Source of the DNA: Erodium maritimum
Taxonomy: Eukaryota; Streptophyta; Magnoliopsida; Geraniales; Geraniaceae
DNA: 64,000 nucleotides
Direction: 5' to 3'
Assembly (NCBI GenBank): GCA_963921825.1
Contig: OY997593.1
Location: 47,848,039 to 47,912,038 of the forward strand
Both the position numbers and the translations under genes were made by a program. Of the stretch, positions 9,436 through 22,621 are shown piece after piece; position 1 is the stretch's first letter; each line of letters begins with the position of its first letter. The notes beneath the pieces are model-generated. The model worked only from the letters and a program-made list of their open reading frames with translations. It did not search any database and was not told where the DNA came from.

Positions 9436-12400
9436 GTTAAAAGGCATGCAAGGATACATATTACACATCTAAAAAATAACATGAGCACCTGAAAAGAGTC
9501 AAGTTGTTTTACTTTTTACCTATCATTATAAGAGGGACAATAAATTATAAAGATACAGTTATAGTTACAATAATAAGAACATGGCAAGACTTTGAGATCA
9601 TTGGACTCTTAGTAGTATTTATGGCTCTATCTGCAAGCATAAGAACATGCCAAGAGTTTATAAGATTATGACTCTTAGCAATATTACTAAGACAACAATT
9701 GAAGATTTAAACAACAAACTAATGACATTAAGGCTGTGTTTTACAAAGGAAAGTGTAGCACTCTATTTCTGAAGCAAGGAACAGATGAAAACAACAACAA
9801 TGAAAGAAAATGGGCATAAGAGAAAAAGAGGCAATTACAAAGAGATTATGTCAACAAAATCTTTACCTTAGCAATATCATCACTCTTTCATAAAGGGAAT
9901 AGAGGCTACCACACAGTCAACCAAATCTTTCTGTGTGAGACTCAGCTTAGTTTATGAATAAGTTACAAAACATGGGAAGCACGATTCCTACAGCTACCAT
10001 CACAGGAATACCAGCAAAGGTATGTGAGGGACAAAGACTTTATCTTTCCAATACTATCACTCTTCCGGACAAGAAGCTCGAGTGGATTGAGTTCGTACTT
10101 CAGAGTTCCTTAAGGACTTGCAACAGTCATTGGAGAAACTTCTGGACATCAGGCTGAACCTTAAATCACCCAAAAAGCAGGCACATTTTGTTGGACACCT
10201 CTACAAACACATCAGATGAACCCAATGAATTAAATTGTTTAATCTCATACCTCTGCAAACACATCAGTTGAACCATATGGATTGAATTGCCATGATTTTA
10301 GTTGAACTATATGTACCATTTTCTAATAGCACATGAACTGTTTTGCGACTATCAAAAAAACTCGGACCTTGCACGATGGAAAACAGAGTAACACCATACC
10401 ATAAGGAAAGAGGGAGGAACGAGTTCGCACAATCTTCGAGAACAGCAAAAAATTCCTCAACAATTTCAGTGGGCAACGAGTCAAATGCGTCAACGATTCT
10501 GGCAAGCAGACACATTAGTACAACCGTTGGTCTTAACACAAATGACCCACAAAGATTCGAAACTTCATCATGTTTTAGTCTACCACGACTGGAAAATAGA
10601 ATTTGTTAATGATTTTTATCATAAAAACTTACATTTGAAACACAAAACAAATCAAAAGTAGACAATATGAACTCATACAAAAAACAAAAAAAAAACTAAC
10701 AAACGGTAAACCCACAACCAATAAAGCTCCAAACAGTCCAAATTAACTTCATGACACCCAATGTTCTTGACTACCCTGCCACTTCCACCCGTTTCATCTA
10801 TAAAACCACCACCATTCAATCATAAGCCTAAAAGCCTCATTGGTCGAGACCTAAATCCAGGAACATAAGACTGGGGATGAAAAAAACAGAATTGGAAACC
10901 CATAAAATGAAATTAAACGATGACCATAAACACATCAATATTACATTATTATACCGTCCGTTGCTTATTTGGAGTCTAGAGAGCAGGGATCTTTGCTCGC
11001 GGAGGATCGCTTGAGATACCAAACTGCTCTTTGAGGGGTGGACGGACGCTGCCAAAAAGTATAAGATTAAATTCAATTACAACCATATTTAATAGTAGAA
11101 TCAAAATCAATCCTCATTTAACAATCCAATCCTTATTTTTTTAGCAGAAACAATGATGAATGGAAGCCAAAATAAGCAATTAAGGTAACGAACTCAAATG
11201 CACAACCAACCCAATAAGGGACAATAATATTTAATTGTGAACTCATTCTGATACTCTTCAATATATACTTAATAGTTGCAATTATATTTCATACATGTAC
11301 CAATAATTAAAATAACCTTTATTTTGTACTCAGTCACCATAAAGCACAATTCCCATTAAAATTTGAGGGCAAATTGCAGGAATCCTACTCAGTTATACAG
11401 AAGAACAATGCTAAACAATGACAGGAACCCCTTGGACAACTTCACATTGCAAATCCTACATTCCGCACTACAAATCTTATTCAGGTCTCTAGAAGCACCA
11501 TCTACATCAAAGGCGGATAGGGTTCGAGGATGTATTTTGATCCCAAAGAATTAACAAATGGCAACATAATATTCGCAAAGGTTCGTACAAAAGTCATATA
11601 TGCAATCAACGAAATAATTATTTAGAGCTTAGAGATCGTCACCAAAGAAGTAGAGAAAGAAAATAAGGGGCAAAATGCAAACCAAGAAGACGCTACGAAT
11701 GACAATCAACAGCTACATTCAACCAAAAAGCACAAGCAGTAAAATGGATCGACGAAAAAATGAACATCATGCATATCAATCATATTTAAAAAAATCAAAA
11801 CAAACAAATCCATAAAACAACGTAATTTAAACTTAGGATCAAACAACACCTAGCCCCAAAAGATGATGACTAAGAAAAACAGCATAAGAATAACATATTT
11901 CCCAAAATTCCAGAATTACACATTACATTTCCTTCTGTCAGAACAAAGATTAATACATCATGAGACTGTACCAAAATCATGAACAACATATATCTCACTT
12001 GCCTCCAATTACAAAAAACCCTACAATCAATCGGTCCATACCATTCAAACAAACACTAACATTTTTTTAATTTGGCTTAGCTCCCACTAAAAAAAACATC
12101 TAAATCACACTCAATTATTAAACTAAATTCAACTCATAAATATTAGGTGCTATGAATAACACACGGGGTCATATAAATGATAATTAAGCACAAAGTGAGA
12201 AAATGAAAGGGGGAGAAACATCAGTAGGCAATGATGATCAGAACTAAAATGCAGCACGACCATTAGACTCATAATTTTGATTACTTTGGATATAAAATTC
12301 TTGTTTATTTCATAGCACATATGAAAATGTTAATACCATGAATCAACGGCTATTATAGTCACCAACAATATGATCAACTATAGTCATGATTGTAATGATC

Positions 12401-12860
12401 ATCAAAATCATAGATAAACAGTTGATTTAAGCCTATAAATCACAAACCATGAAATTATGTTTTACATATATGATTAATGAAACAGAAACTCATGGATAGA
12501 ACGAATACCCTTCATGTTTGACTAAGTACAATAGAACAATTCTTGCAAACCCCAATCCTTGCTCTTCTTTGGTCCTCATGCTCTACTGGCAAAAATTTAA
12601 CAGTCACATGCCTAGCCGTTAACAATATAGAAAAATGGCCGAAATAAATATACTCACGTCGATATCACTACTTGGAAGGTAAAGTCTAGCACTAACATAC
12701 CCAATTTTCTAAAACGAATGGAACAACAAAAATACAAACAATTGATGTGTTGTATAAAAAAAAATATGTGTATCCCAATCCATTGAAGTATTGTGTATAT
12801 AAAAATGCCAATTCCATCATTAATCTACCTGTTTTGTCACCTACAGAGAATCATTCACGA
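9436..12860. other. AT-rich region, no intact gene
   Basis: Mostly AT-rich. Small open stretches on the minus strand (10264-10539, 10837-11076, about 12540-12590) sit next to splice-like signals and might be further eroded exons related to the kinase fragment, but I recognise none of them. No RNA gene or terminal repeats were seen. Confidence 0.4.
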
Positions 12861-12868
12861 GCATGAAA

Positions 12869-14681
12869 CAGGGCCGACCCAATCATTTTTGGGGCTTAAA
12901 GCGAAAATTTGATTGACGCTTTTTTTTCCTTATGAAAGAATATAATAGAAAAATAAGTTAATTGTTCATATAGAAAGATTATACTAGATGATATTTAAAA
13001 AATGGACTTCAACATCTACTTATGACACTCAAAATCCAAAATGGATGGTAGAGATTAATTACTAACAAGAGAACCTCCATGAATAAGATTTACCGTCTAG
13101 GATTCTATACAATAATTCAAACGTTTAAGCATTCACATTTATCTATAAAATAAGATACATTCATGCCAAGTTTAAATATGATAGGTTCAAGATAATTCTA
13201 TATAGTTACACCAAATTATGTTAGCTTATATTTGACGTCGTCTATGGCTCACTTTATCATCAAGTTCTAGATATTTCCACACTTAAAATATTTTCTAAAT
13301 ACTAAATATCAGTTTTAACTAGGATCAATAAAATATAAAAGAAAATAAGAAAAGTCATAACCGACACTAACGACGCAAGATAATAGATAGCTGTAAATTT
13401 TCAAAAACTAACGACATTCAGTATCGAAACTCATCGATTAACCGATAACAACAAGATAGGACAAGTACAACACATTCTTTATATTATCTTAGGATATATG
13501 TCCAAGTTCATTTAACTGCAACTGTTTTCCAAATGTTAAAAAAGTTTATAAAAAAAACTCAAGACTAAGAAATCATAAACAAATATGCATTTATGTTCGA
13601 GATCTTTGGTCTTTCCTCTCTGTTGAGCATCTCCATCTCATATGAGTGAATCATTTCCCAGGAGTTTAGACAATACAATTATATGTGATAGGTATATAAA
13701 TCTAATTTTATTTATTATCTTGTTTAATCATGAAATGAAACTTTCGCAATACCTCTTCTTATATTAGTACTTCTAAATTTTAATATTTTCGAACTCAATG
13801 AGACTTATGCTTCTAGTTCATGAACCTCATGGATTATTGTTCGATAAATGATCTTATTTTTTCACTAAACATTTTAGTACAAATCCAAGACATTTTAGCA
13901 CCCGATTTTAATACACGTCATGTTTCCCTTCCAATAAGACAATATTGATATTATTTAAGATTCGTCTTTAGATGCATAGTTTCATTATTTGAATGTCTAA
14001 TAAATTGGTTTAAAAATATTAAGAGAAATAGGGAATATCAAATCAACACTTAATGAATTTCTCACATGTTTGCATCACATTTTTTTGTCGCTATGATCAA
14101 ACATCTATATCAAATACCACATTTTGTTTTCAATTTTGACGACTTAATTTTTCCAAACTATGTTGGTTTGAGCATTTCCGTAATGAAGTTGATAAATTGA
14201 TTATCATCCCTTTGAAAAGTACTAGTGTATTTATATATAAATATCCACACTTCCTTTCTTTGGTTTGGTCCATTGTTTTTTATCCATATTTTTAATTCAT
14301 TGATCACTGATAAACTGAACTTGCAAGTTTTGTTTCATTAAATATAGATTTTTATTGCGAAGTAAAGATCTATAGAGTTCTTAGAATGTTCAACCATTAA
14401 GAAAATATTGTCTTCCATTTGAAAAAAAAACTGTTTTATTTGAAAAACAAATTTGAATCGAGATCAAAAGTGGGCCAAACTTGATTAAAATTTGATTTCA
14501 ATATTAAAAATGTAATACTTTCGCTTGATTAGGTTTCATCAAATAGTAACAGATCTTTAATTTTACAGGGCATTTTTTTTATTTGACCCCGTAAACGGTT
14601 TCTTATTTAATTTTATGGGGCCTTTTCTAATCTGAGGCCTTAAGCGGCTGCTTAACTCGCTTAAAGCTTGAGTCGGCCCTG
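12869..14681. mobile_element. hAT transposon relic with 8-bp target duplication
   Basis: The left end CAGGGCCGACCCAA and the inverted right end CAGGGCCGACTCAA form terminal inverted repeats, a typical hAT end. The element is flanked by gcatgaaa (12861-12868) and acatgaaa (14682-14689), an 8-bp duplication with one mismatch, as expected for hAT. The 1.8-kb interior is AT-rich, and the minus strand shows only stop-riddled traces that resemble TTF/hAT transposase (for example around 13620). It is non-functional. Confidence 0.8.
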
Positions 14682-14748
14682 ACATGAAACACAGAAAGAG
14701 ATGATTTTTTACCTTCTGTCCTCTTCCTTTTTTGAGGAAATGGGTTAT

Positions 14749-16810
14749 TGTAAGAACCGCCTCCGGTCGATCCCCATCGAACCGGCGAAGTATGGCAAAA
14801 GTTGACTTTTTGCTAGAAAAGTCAACCGTTGACTCCGGGGGTCATTCGGGACCTTTCCGGGGCCCAAAAAGCTTAGCCGTCGTTACGGTTAGCTTAATTG
14901 GGCTGTTTCCTTTCAAATGGTTGTAATTGTGAAAAAGTCAACCCAGGGTCAAATTCGGTCAAACCTTGATACTTAAAAAATTAATTAATCGTTTGCTGAG
15001 ATATTTTGGTAGAGGTGGTCCCCACTATGGACACATGTCCATAGTGGCTTGGGTGAGAAGAAACAAGGGCGAAAAGACCCATATACCCTTGAAATTTGTC
15101 TTGTGAGGCTTTTTGGGCAAATGAGGCAAAAGGTGTATTTCTCACTTAGGTTTAAAGCAACACTAGGTGACCAATTCAGCCCATTTCTTCAAGGTGGCCG
15201 AATTTTAGAGAGAAATAGAGAGAGAGAGAGAGAGAGTAAAGTTTGAGGCTTGGAGAAGAAGAAAGGAGAGAAAGGAGGGAGCTTTGGGGTCATTTCTTCA
15301 TCAAAGGCTTTGATTCTTCAATTTTCTTCTTCTACTCTCCATTTCTAAGACTTGGACCCGAGCTTGACGGAGGAGGAGAATTTTGGACCTCAGAAGTGAC
15401 AAGGAGGAAGCTAGCCAGGTCGTTACGCTGCTGGATTGGATTGCTTTTGAGGTAGGGAAGAATAGTAATTACCGCTTTATTTGAAGAATGCTAATAGTAT
15501 GCATATATGATGATTAATAATCGAAATAGTCTTAGTTTTCATATAAGATATGATTCACTAGAATAACAGCTTTCAATTATGGGAATTGTCGTGCTGTAGA
15601 ATGGCCATGTCGAGCCTTAGGATTGATTGTTGATTGTGCTTGATTGTGGTCATTAGTCCTTAAACGTTGATGCATATTATCTTCTTTGATTACTTTAAGA
15701 GTCATAACATGCTATATGAATGTGATACGAATGTTTGCTCTTGATATGATTGATCGAATGAATGCGATGAATGTGAATTGAGCTTTTATCTTGTGATATG
15801 ATCGGGTGAATGATAGACCGATGTGCTATGCGCGGTAAGTTGTGCCGTTAAGTTTGTGGGTATGTGAGTTCGTTGTATTGTGTTTGGTATGCTATTGTGT
15901 GGTTTTGTTTGTTTACCCCGAGGTGTGTTTCCGGGAAGGTACCTAGGTCGATGTGCGTTTCCGGTATGGTATATGGTTATGTACCCCGAGGTGTGTTTCC
16001 GGGAAGACATCTAGGCCGATGTGCATTTCCGATATGATGTACGTTGTTTACCCCGATGTGCGTTTCCAGGAAGACGTCTAGACCGATGTGCGTTTCCGGT
16101 ATGACGTATGGTTGTTTACCCCGAGGTGTGTATCCGGGAAGATATCTAGGCCGATGTACGTTTCCAGTATGATATATTATTTGCTTTACCCCGATGTGCG
16201 TTTCCGGGAAGATATCTAGACCGAGGGGGTATTCCGGTACGATATATTTATTGAGTTGTGCGTGATGATCGAATTGTCTTAAATACTTGTTTTATGCTTG
16301 TGTGTTTTGGATCCGATTAACGTTTGTAGCGGTCGTAGTAGCATCATGTTCCGTTGTTCGTATGTCTCTTCAGTTTAGTGCTTTTATCGGTGTTGTTTGT
16401 TTCCGTCGTTTTCTAATTGGCTGTCAGTTATGAGTAAGAGTTATCGATCAAGTATTCCTGGTAACGTAACGAAAGTCCTTTTCCCTTTACTACTTTTTCC
16501 TACTGAGCGTAAGCTCACCCCCTCTGTTCTTACTGTTTTACAGGTTTCGATCGTGAGTCGGTGTAGAGGACGTCTCAGAGCTCGGGAGCTCACTGAGAGT
16601 CTGGGGTGTTTCTGTAGTAGAGACGTACTTTCTGATTTCAAACTATAATGTGTTTATTTACTCGATTTCAAACATTTGGCTAATGATATTTTATTGTGTT
16701 TTGGAACTAAATTTCGGGTTTTATTTATTAGTCTTCTTTTATAATTGTTGTTCTATTTTATTTCAGTTCACGTCTCGAGTCTGGTCAAAGACCGGATTTG
16801 GGGCGTGACA
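14749..16810 (+). repeat. Chromovirus 5' LTR
   Basis: Starts TGTAAGAACC and ends GGGCGTGACA; 2,062 bp. It matches 25564-27597 along its length. It contains (GA)n at about 15217-15234 and an internal tandem array at 15912-16250. The same LTR start, diverged and inverted, occurs at 57809. Confidence 0.95.
15912..16250 (+). repeat. ~63-74 bp tandem repeats inside the 5' LTR
   Basis: Five imperfect units each starting TACCCCGAKGTGYGTWTCC, followed by a GGGAAG...CTAGRCCGATGTGCG half that repeats the TGTGCGTTTCC core. Starts are near 15914, 15977, 16050, 16117 and 16187. The same array is in the 3' LTR (about 26700-27030). Confidence 0.8.
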
Positions 16811-16813
16811 ATT

Positions 16814-16826
16814 TGCTATCAGAGCC
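16814..16826 (+). other. Primer-binding site of the chromovirus
   Basis: TGCTATCAGAGCC lies just after the 5' LTR. It differs by one base from the usual TGGTATCAGAGC complement of initiator tRNA-Met; the G-to-C change would weaken priming. Confidence 0.8.
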
Positions 16827-17688
16827 TGCTTACGTTTTTCAAAACCTCGGACCGTACGTCAATTAGGTGGGTAGAGTTAGGTTGTTAAGGTTCTAAGGGT
16901 CGGTTACGCAAGTCGGAAATGTCCTACGCGTAGATCCGAGACGACGAGAGTCTCGGATGGCGAAGTGCCTTGTTTGATGTATTGCCTTAGTTTGTGCTAT
17001 GATGTGTGCCTTGGTTGAACGGGTATGCCGGTCGGTTAAGATCGAGGTTGGTTTAGCGAGCGATGCTCGATGTTGTGCATGACATGTTGTTAAGTGATCG
17101 TTATTTGGGTTGCCGCCTTGGTCGGTCGTTGATTGATTGGTTAAATCGAAATGTTGACTTGGCCGGGTAGTAACCGAGTGGTTACCGAGACCCGGGGTGT
17201 ATAGCGGCGATAATTTTCTGTATGTTATGGTTGTGCCAATTGCTTAATGCAAAATGGGAATTGAATGTCCCGCGTAAGCGGATGGTTAGTGAAATTTTCG
17301 AACGGGTCATGCCCAAATTTCTGCAAAACTGAAGTGTTTGTACAATCACGGGTTGACTCAGGGGTGCCACTGTACTCGAACGTGATAGGGGGATGTCAAG
17401 TGGTTACAACGAGATTAGGGGACGCCTGAATCGGGTTGTAACAACACGATATCGACATGAATGTTGTGTTGGAAAGAACAAGTGTTGAGGACCTTGAAAC
17501 TAAGTTGGTATTGATACTCGTGGATTTACTAAGTAGTGTGAACTGTGTGACCCTGTGGGGGATGGTTGAATTGTATGATTGATTTCGTGAGACAGACAAT
17601 TGTGTGGACTTATGTGATTATATGAGTTTAACTATAACTATACTACGACTAAGTATATCGTTGGTCCGAGTATGACCCATGTGAAACG

Positions 17689-20653
17689 TGTAATAACCAC
17701 TTCTGGTCAACGTCAGTCAAACCTGCGAAAAACAGGAAAATTTAAAAATTTTAAGACAGACACTTAACTTAACTTAAATTGACCCCGAGGGTCATGCCGG
17801 ACTTAAGTTGACCCCGTTATCGACTAAAATGAGTTACGGGGGACTCAGGGCAACTTCCTGGTCATTTTGGGAAAGATTGATTTTTCGCTGGAAAAGTCAC
17901 CCGAGCGACGTTTTGGTCCATTCGAGGACCGTTTTGGACCCGAAAAGCTTAGCCGTCGTCGTAGCGGTCTTAGTTGGGCCGTTTCCTTGAAGCCCGTCCA
18001 GTTTAAATTTTTTTTGGGAAAAGTGCCCGTTCGGGGCCCGAAACGTCCGTTTTTCGCGAATCTGATTGGAAAATATCAACTAGATATTTTCCAAAAGGTA
18101 TGGGACCCACCTTGACACTTGTCAAGTATATGGTGGTGTATTTTTGGAGGGAAAAGGTGTGGTTGGAGAGGGTTGGCCGAGTATGGGGTTTTAAAAGGGA
18201 AAAAAGTTAGTTTTGTTGTTAGTTTAATTAAATTAGAAATTAGAAGAGAGGTTTTAGAGAGAGAAGGAGAAGGAGAAGAAGAGAGAAGAAGGGAGGTTGA
18301 GCTAGGGTTTGTGATCGAGCCCTTGGATCGAGTCAAAGCAAAGAGCAATCCCGTTCCCCTCGTTCTCCTCTACGGTAATACCCGAACCGATTCTCGTTTC
18401 GATTATTTTCAAGAGCTAGGGTTTGGTTTTAAATTTTGGTTTAGGGTTGTGTAGAGATTAGAGAGGTGTTGGAGACGTTTTAGAGGTGTTTGGGAGAGAA
18501 ATTTCACGTTTTCCGGTGACCGGAGGCTCGGGAGGAGCTCCGGCCACCGTGGGTGGTGGCCGGCCGGCCATGTGGTGGCTGGCCGGAGGTGGCAGCAGCC
18601 ACCACTTGGTGGCCGAGCCCCTCCCTCAAACCCTAGGGCACGGCCAAGCCCTTTGGGTGGGGCCCACGTGCTCGGTTGTTCGTGTTTTAATTACTCGGGT
18701 AGTTTAAAACGTTCCCCGGACCTTTTATCCCAAACCAAATCGAATTTTGGATTTAAATTGGAGAAGTTGTAATTAACGGGTTTTGGGAAACTTTAAACGT
18801 TAATTAATTGTTTTAGAAGTCGGAATTCGATTCCGTCAAGTGCGTTGAGTTCCTTGATTTATTCTAAGACCGTAGAAACGAAAATGGGGACTTTTGGAGC
18901 CCCGGAAGGCAATTAACCAAAACCGGGCAGATTCGCCATGTCGGGCGAATCTGGCCCTTACGGGTCCTTTATCGGCAATATCGAGTATTTGGGAAGTTTG
19001 GGAGTGATCGGCATTGTCGGGGTTACGTTTGGGCGTTAAGTATATTAATTTTCGGTTTACTCGTACTAGTTTAAAAGTACTTTAAATTTGTGTTCTTTTA
19101 GATCGTGCTACGGACCGAGGCAAGGGGAAGCTCGGCGAGTGACTGAGTGTGCTTCGGGTGTTGTTGGAGCGCTTTTGGGATTGTATACGAGGTAGGGAAA
19201 AGTAGCCGGATCTCGGCCCTGATTAGGGAAAGTTAATAGTAGAATTGCATGTGACACCGGGGTGTCGTGGGTTATTTAGATTTATTTAATTATTAGAAAA
19301 GCATGTTACGGGAACTTAGTAATTATGAGAAAGGCATGTGACACTTAGTAGTGTCGTAGGAACAGAGAACTTAGCGATAATTGAATTACTGGAGGCATAT
19401 GACCATGCCCGGAGGTTGTTTGTGAAACTAGTGATTTTAGGACCGTTGGAGGCATCGAGTATGCCGGAGGTTGTCGTGCGTTTTATTTAATTGTTGAGTT
19501 TGGGTGGCCTTGAAAGCCCGTTTTTAATTGTTGAGTTTGGGTGGCCTTGAGAGCCCGTATTTAAATTGTTGAGTCGGGGTGGCCATGAGAGCTGTGTATT
19601 TAATTTGGTGTCTTGAGTGGCAGCGAGTGCCCGTGGGGTTGTTGAACCCGAGTCTTGACTGTTGAGGTGTCTTGAGTGGCCTTGAGTGCCTGTGTGATTG
19701 AACTTGCCTGTGATTGTGATTGTGGTTACCTGGGGTGCGAGTTCTAAAGGTCGACAGCCTGATCCGACTTAGTGTCGATGAATTGCGAGTTCTAAAGGTC
19801 GACAGCCTGATCCGACTTAGTGTCGATGAATTGCGAGTTCTAAAGGTCGACAGCCTGATCCGACTTAGTGTCGATGAATTGCGAGTTTTAAAGGTCGACA
19901 GCCTGATCCGACTTAGTGTCGAGGAATTGCGAGTTTGAAAGGTCGACAGCCTGATCCGACTTAGTGTCGATGAATTGCGAGTTTTAAAGGTCGACAGCCT
20001 GATCCGACTTAGTGTCGAGGAATTGCGAGTTTGAAAGGTCGACAGCCTGATCCGACTTCGTGTCGAGGAATTGCGATAGGTCGAACCCTGACCTGATTGA
20101 GATTGGTTACTGAGCAGCTGGTGTGCGATCCTTTGTGATCTTGTTTGGTGTTGTGTCGTTTCGTTCGAGTCCTTGAGGAGGTCGTCGATAGTTGTGTCGG
20201 GTCTACACTGTTTTTATCGAGTGTCGAGCCTGTTGAGGAAGGTGACGGGTTGTGGGTCTGTTGAGTACTTGAGTTGGGGACTGTAGTCCCGGCGTTGAGT
20301 TTGGTTTTAGTGTTACTGGCTTTTTCTGCTAATTATGCCATAGTCAGTCTGTTATCCGTGGAGGTGAGCGAACGCTCACCCCTAGCTGCTTTTCCTACAG
20401 GTACTGATCACCGGACGGACTAGGTTAGCTCTTGAAGTTCATGGAGCTTGGAGCGGAGTCTGGTCTTTACTTTTGTTGAGTCTAGTGACGGATGTTGTAC
20501 CTTGTCCACTTGTTGGGACGTTTTTGTATTGTAAATACTATTATTTTGAGAAGTAAATGGAAATGTCAAAGCTTTTATTGAAAACAGGTTTCAAGTGTTC
20601 ATGTTTTTAAAAGTTCGCGCCCGAGTTCGGTTCGCTGAAATTGGGGCGTGACA
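17689..20653 (+). mobile_element. Nested solo LTR of a second gypsy-type family (2,965 bp)
   Basis: Starts TGTAATAACCAC and ends GGGGCGTGACA, flanked by a perfect AAACG duplication (17684-17688 and 20654-20658). There is no internal coding region, so it is a solo LTR left by LTR-LTR recombination. The first ~350 bp share phrases with the host LTR (AAAAGCTTAGCCGTCGT, GGGCCGTTTCC), showing relatedness. It interrupts the leader of the chromovirus between primer site and gag. It contains a 7-unit, 48-bp tandem array. Confidence 0.9.
19737..20072 (+). repeat. 7 x 48-bp tandem repeat in the solo LTR
   Basis: Seven units of exactly 48 bp beginning GCGAGTT and containing GGTCGACAGCCTGATCCGAC, with few substitutions between units. 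Because 48 is a multiple of three, one frame stays open through several units (19720-19938), but that is a by-product of the repeat, not a gene. Confidence 0.9.
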
Positions 20654-20728
20654 AAACGTGTGTGAACATTACTGTTTTTAAGCGAGCCGCTTTATTCGAA
20701 ATTAAGAAAATGAACATGTGCGTTATCC

Positions 20729-22621
20729 GTGCAACAGAGATACGACATGACACCTTCCTACGTACTGCGAGGCACTAGGAGTGGCCCAACTAGGGGCCAG
20801 GGGCAACCACCTGCCGTTGAGCAGGCAGCGAGTGCCCAGGGTACTTCCTCTGAGGAGCACGAGAGAGATGAGTCTGGACCGTCAGGGCTACCGCCCAAAG
20901 GCCCTCCAGTCGCAAAGCCGACCCCAGCGACCGCTCTGGAGGAGTTGGTTCGCACAGTTCTCGCGGCGATCAGCGCCCAGAGGGAGACTGCAGCACCGAC
21001 ATCAGGGACTGTGCCTGCTGCAACTACATACGCTGTTGAGAGACCTAGTCAGGACGATAACTATACAACACAGGCGTTGAGAGATTTTCGCAAACTGGGC
21101 ACACCAGTCTTTTCCGGGGAGTCGGACCCCGAGGCAGCCGAGAGATGGCTGGAGCGGATTACCCGCAATCTGGATACTTCTGGGATATCTGATGGTCGCT
21201 TGAGAGTATCTTTTGCTGCTTTCCAGCTGGAGGGGGATGCGTACCGCTGGTGGCAGTACGCGCAGATGAGGGTTGGAGACGACTTTCAGTTGTTCGGCAG
21301 GCTGTTCTTGGAGCAGTATTTCTCGAGATCAGTCCGAGAAGACAGACACCAGCATTTACTAGAGCTGCGACAGAGAGGGATGACTGTATCGGAGTATGAG
21401 GCGAGGTTCACATCCTTGTCTCGTTTCGCACCGGAGATGGTGCAGACCGAGGAGCGCCGTTGCAGACGATTCGAGGGGGGACTCATCACGTCGATTGTGC
21501 AACGAGTCACCGCCTTGAGGACTAAGGTGTACACTGAGCTAGTGGACCAAGCACTAGCAGTGGAGCGACACTTCTGGGAGACCGTCAGGGCACGCGAGAG
21601 CAGGCCGAGGCCGAGTGGCTTTCTGAGGCCGTTTGTGGGCCGTGATCCGAGGAGGCAGAGGACCTCAGGATCCTTTCAACTACAGGCCCAGTCAGGTGGG
21701 ATGGGACGGGTCGGAGCAGTAGCGTCCGTTGGACCTGTCCCGTTAGCGCAATTTTGTCCCTCGTGTAGGCAGTTGGGACATCTGGGTCGAGACTGCCCGA
21801 TGAGTGGTGGACCTGCAGACCGCCCAGCGGGTCACCCGACGAGGATCGAGGAGAGGTCGCGTGCTGATGAGAGGACATGCTACCACTGCGGCCAACTAGG
21901 ACACATCTCCACTGTGTGCCCAGACCGACTTGGAGGAGGGTCAGTGCGGCGACCACAAAAGACGCAGCCCAGCCAGGCACTTTCGTTTTGCCCACGCCAA
22001 GCTCAGGCTCCGAGAGCCCCACGTCAGGTAGCGGGTGCGCCAGCACGGAGGCATCAACAGAGGGCTCCACATCAGACGACCCTTCCACCACCCCCGAGAG
22101 GAGGACCTCAGGCTCAGCAGGGTCGGGTGTATGCTGTCACTGACACCCGAGCTGAGGGGCGTTACTCTGGCCATGAGGCTACTCAGGGTACGTGCTTGCT
22201 TTACAATTCATGGGCGTCTTTCTTATTTGATACTGGAGCATCACATTCTTTCATCTCTTCTTCTTTCGTTGGTATGTTGGGACTGAGGGTAGAGTCTCTG
22301 AGTCGACCTTTATGTCTTGACACCCCTGTGACGGGAGAGGTAGTTCTGAGTACTGTATGTTGTGCATGTGAGATTAGAGTGGCCGATTGCCCTTTTAATG
22401 GTGATTTGCTTGTGTTGGACATGACAACATTTGACGTGATCTTGGGGATGGACTGGATGGCGAGGTATCGGGCGTCGATCGGCTGCTATCGACGACAGGT
22501 TACAGTGGTATCGGGCGACACGATCGTCACTTGTGTCCTAGGCATTAGGAGCGGAGTTCTCCTGTCAGTGTTGACCATGGGAGATGAGGTGGAGACCGTG
22601 CAGAGCAGAGAGCTGCCATAG
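20729..22621 (+). pseudogene. Chromovirus gag-protease, ends at in-frame TAG
   Basis: 630 codons from ATG 20729 (an internal Met six codons on is also possible). After a disordered N-terminus comes a retrotransposon-gag domain (residues ~125-240, with WW and EGDAYRWW features). Two CX2CX4HX4C zinc knuckles follow (CPSCRQLGHLGRDC and CYHCGQLGHISTVC), then an aspartic protease with LFDTGASHSFIS as active site and the flap/ILGMDWM segment. The frame stops at TAG 22619-22621, just before the RT linker, and continues in the same frame as pol. The stop replaces a codon inside the usual protease-RT connector, so it looks like a nonsense mutation (C to T from CAG) rather than the natural end. Confidence 0.9.

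Noticed and set aside
10264..11076. Minus-strand open frames as genuine exons
   Set aside because: No family resemblance or consistent splice pairing; left as unresolved.
19720..19938. Repeat-containing 72-codon frame with LKVDSLIRLSVDE units
   Set aside because: Produced by a 48-bp tandem repeat in an LTR; no start context, conservation or promoter.
19737..20072. CRISPR-like periodic repeat
   Set aside because: Units are contiguous with no unique spacers and lie in a plant LTR.
21585..22091. 168-codon minus-strand frame inside gag
   Set aside because: Shadow of the zinc-knuckle region of gag.
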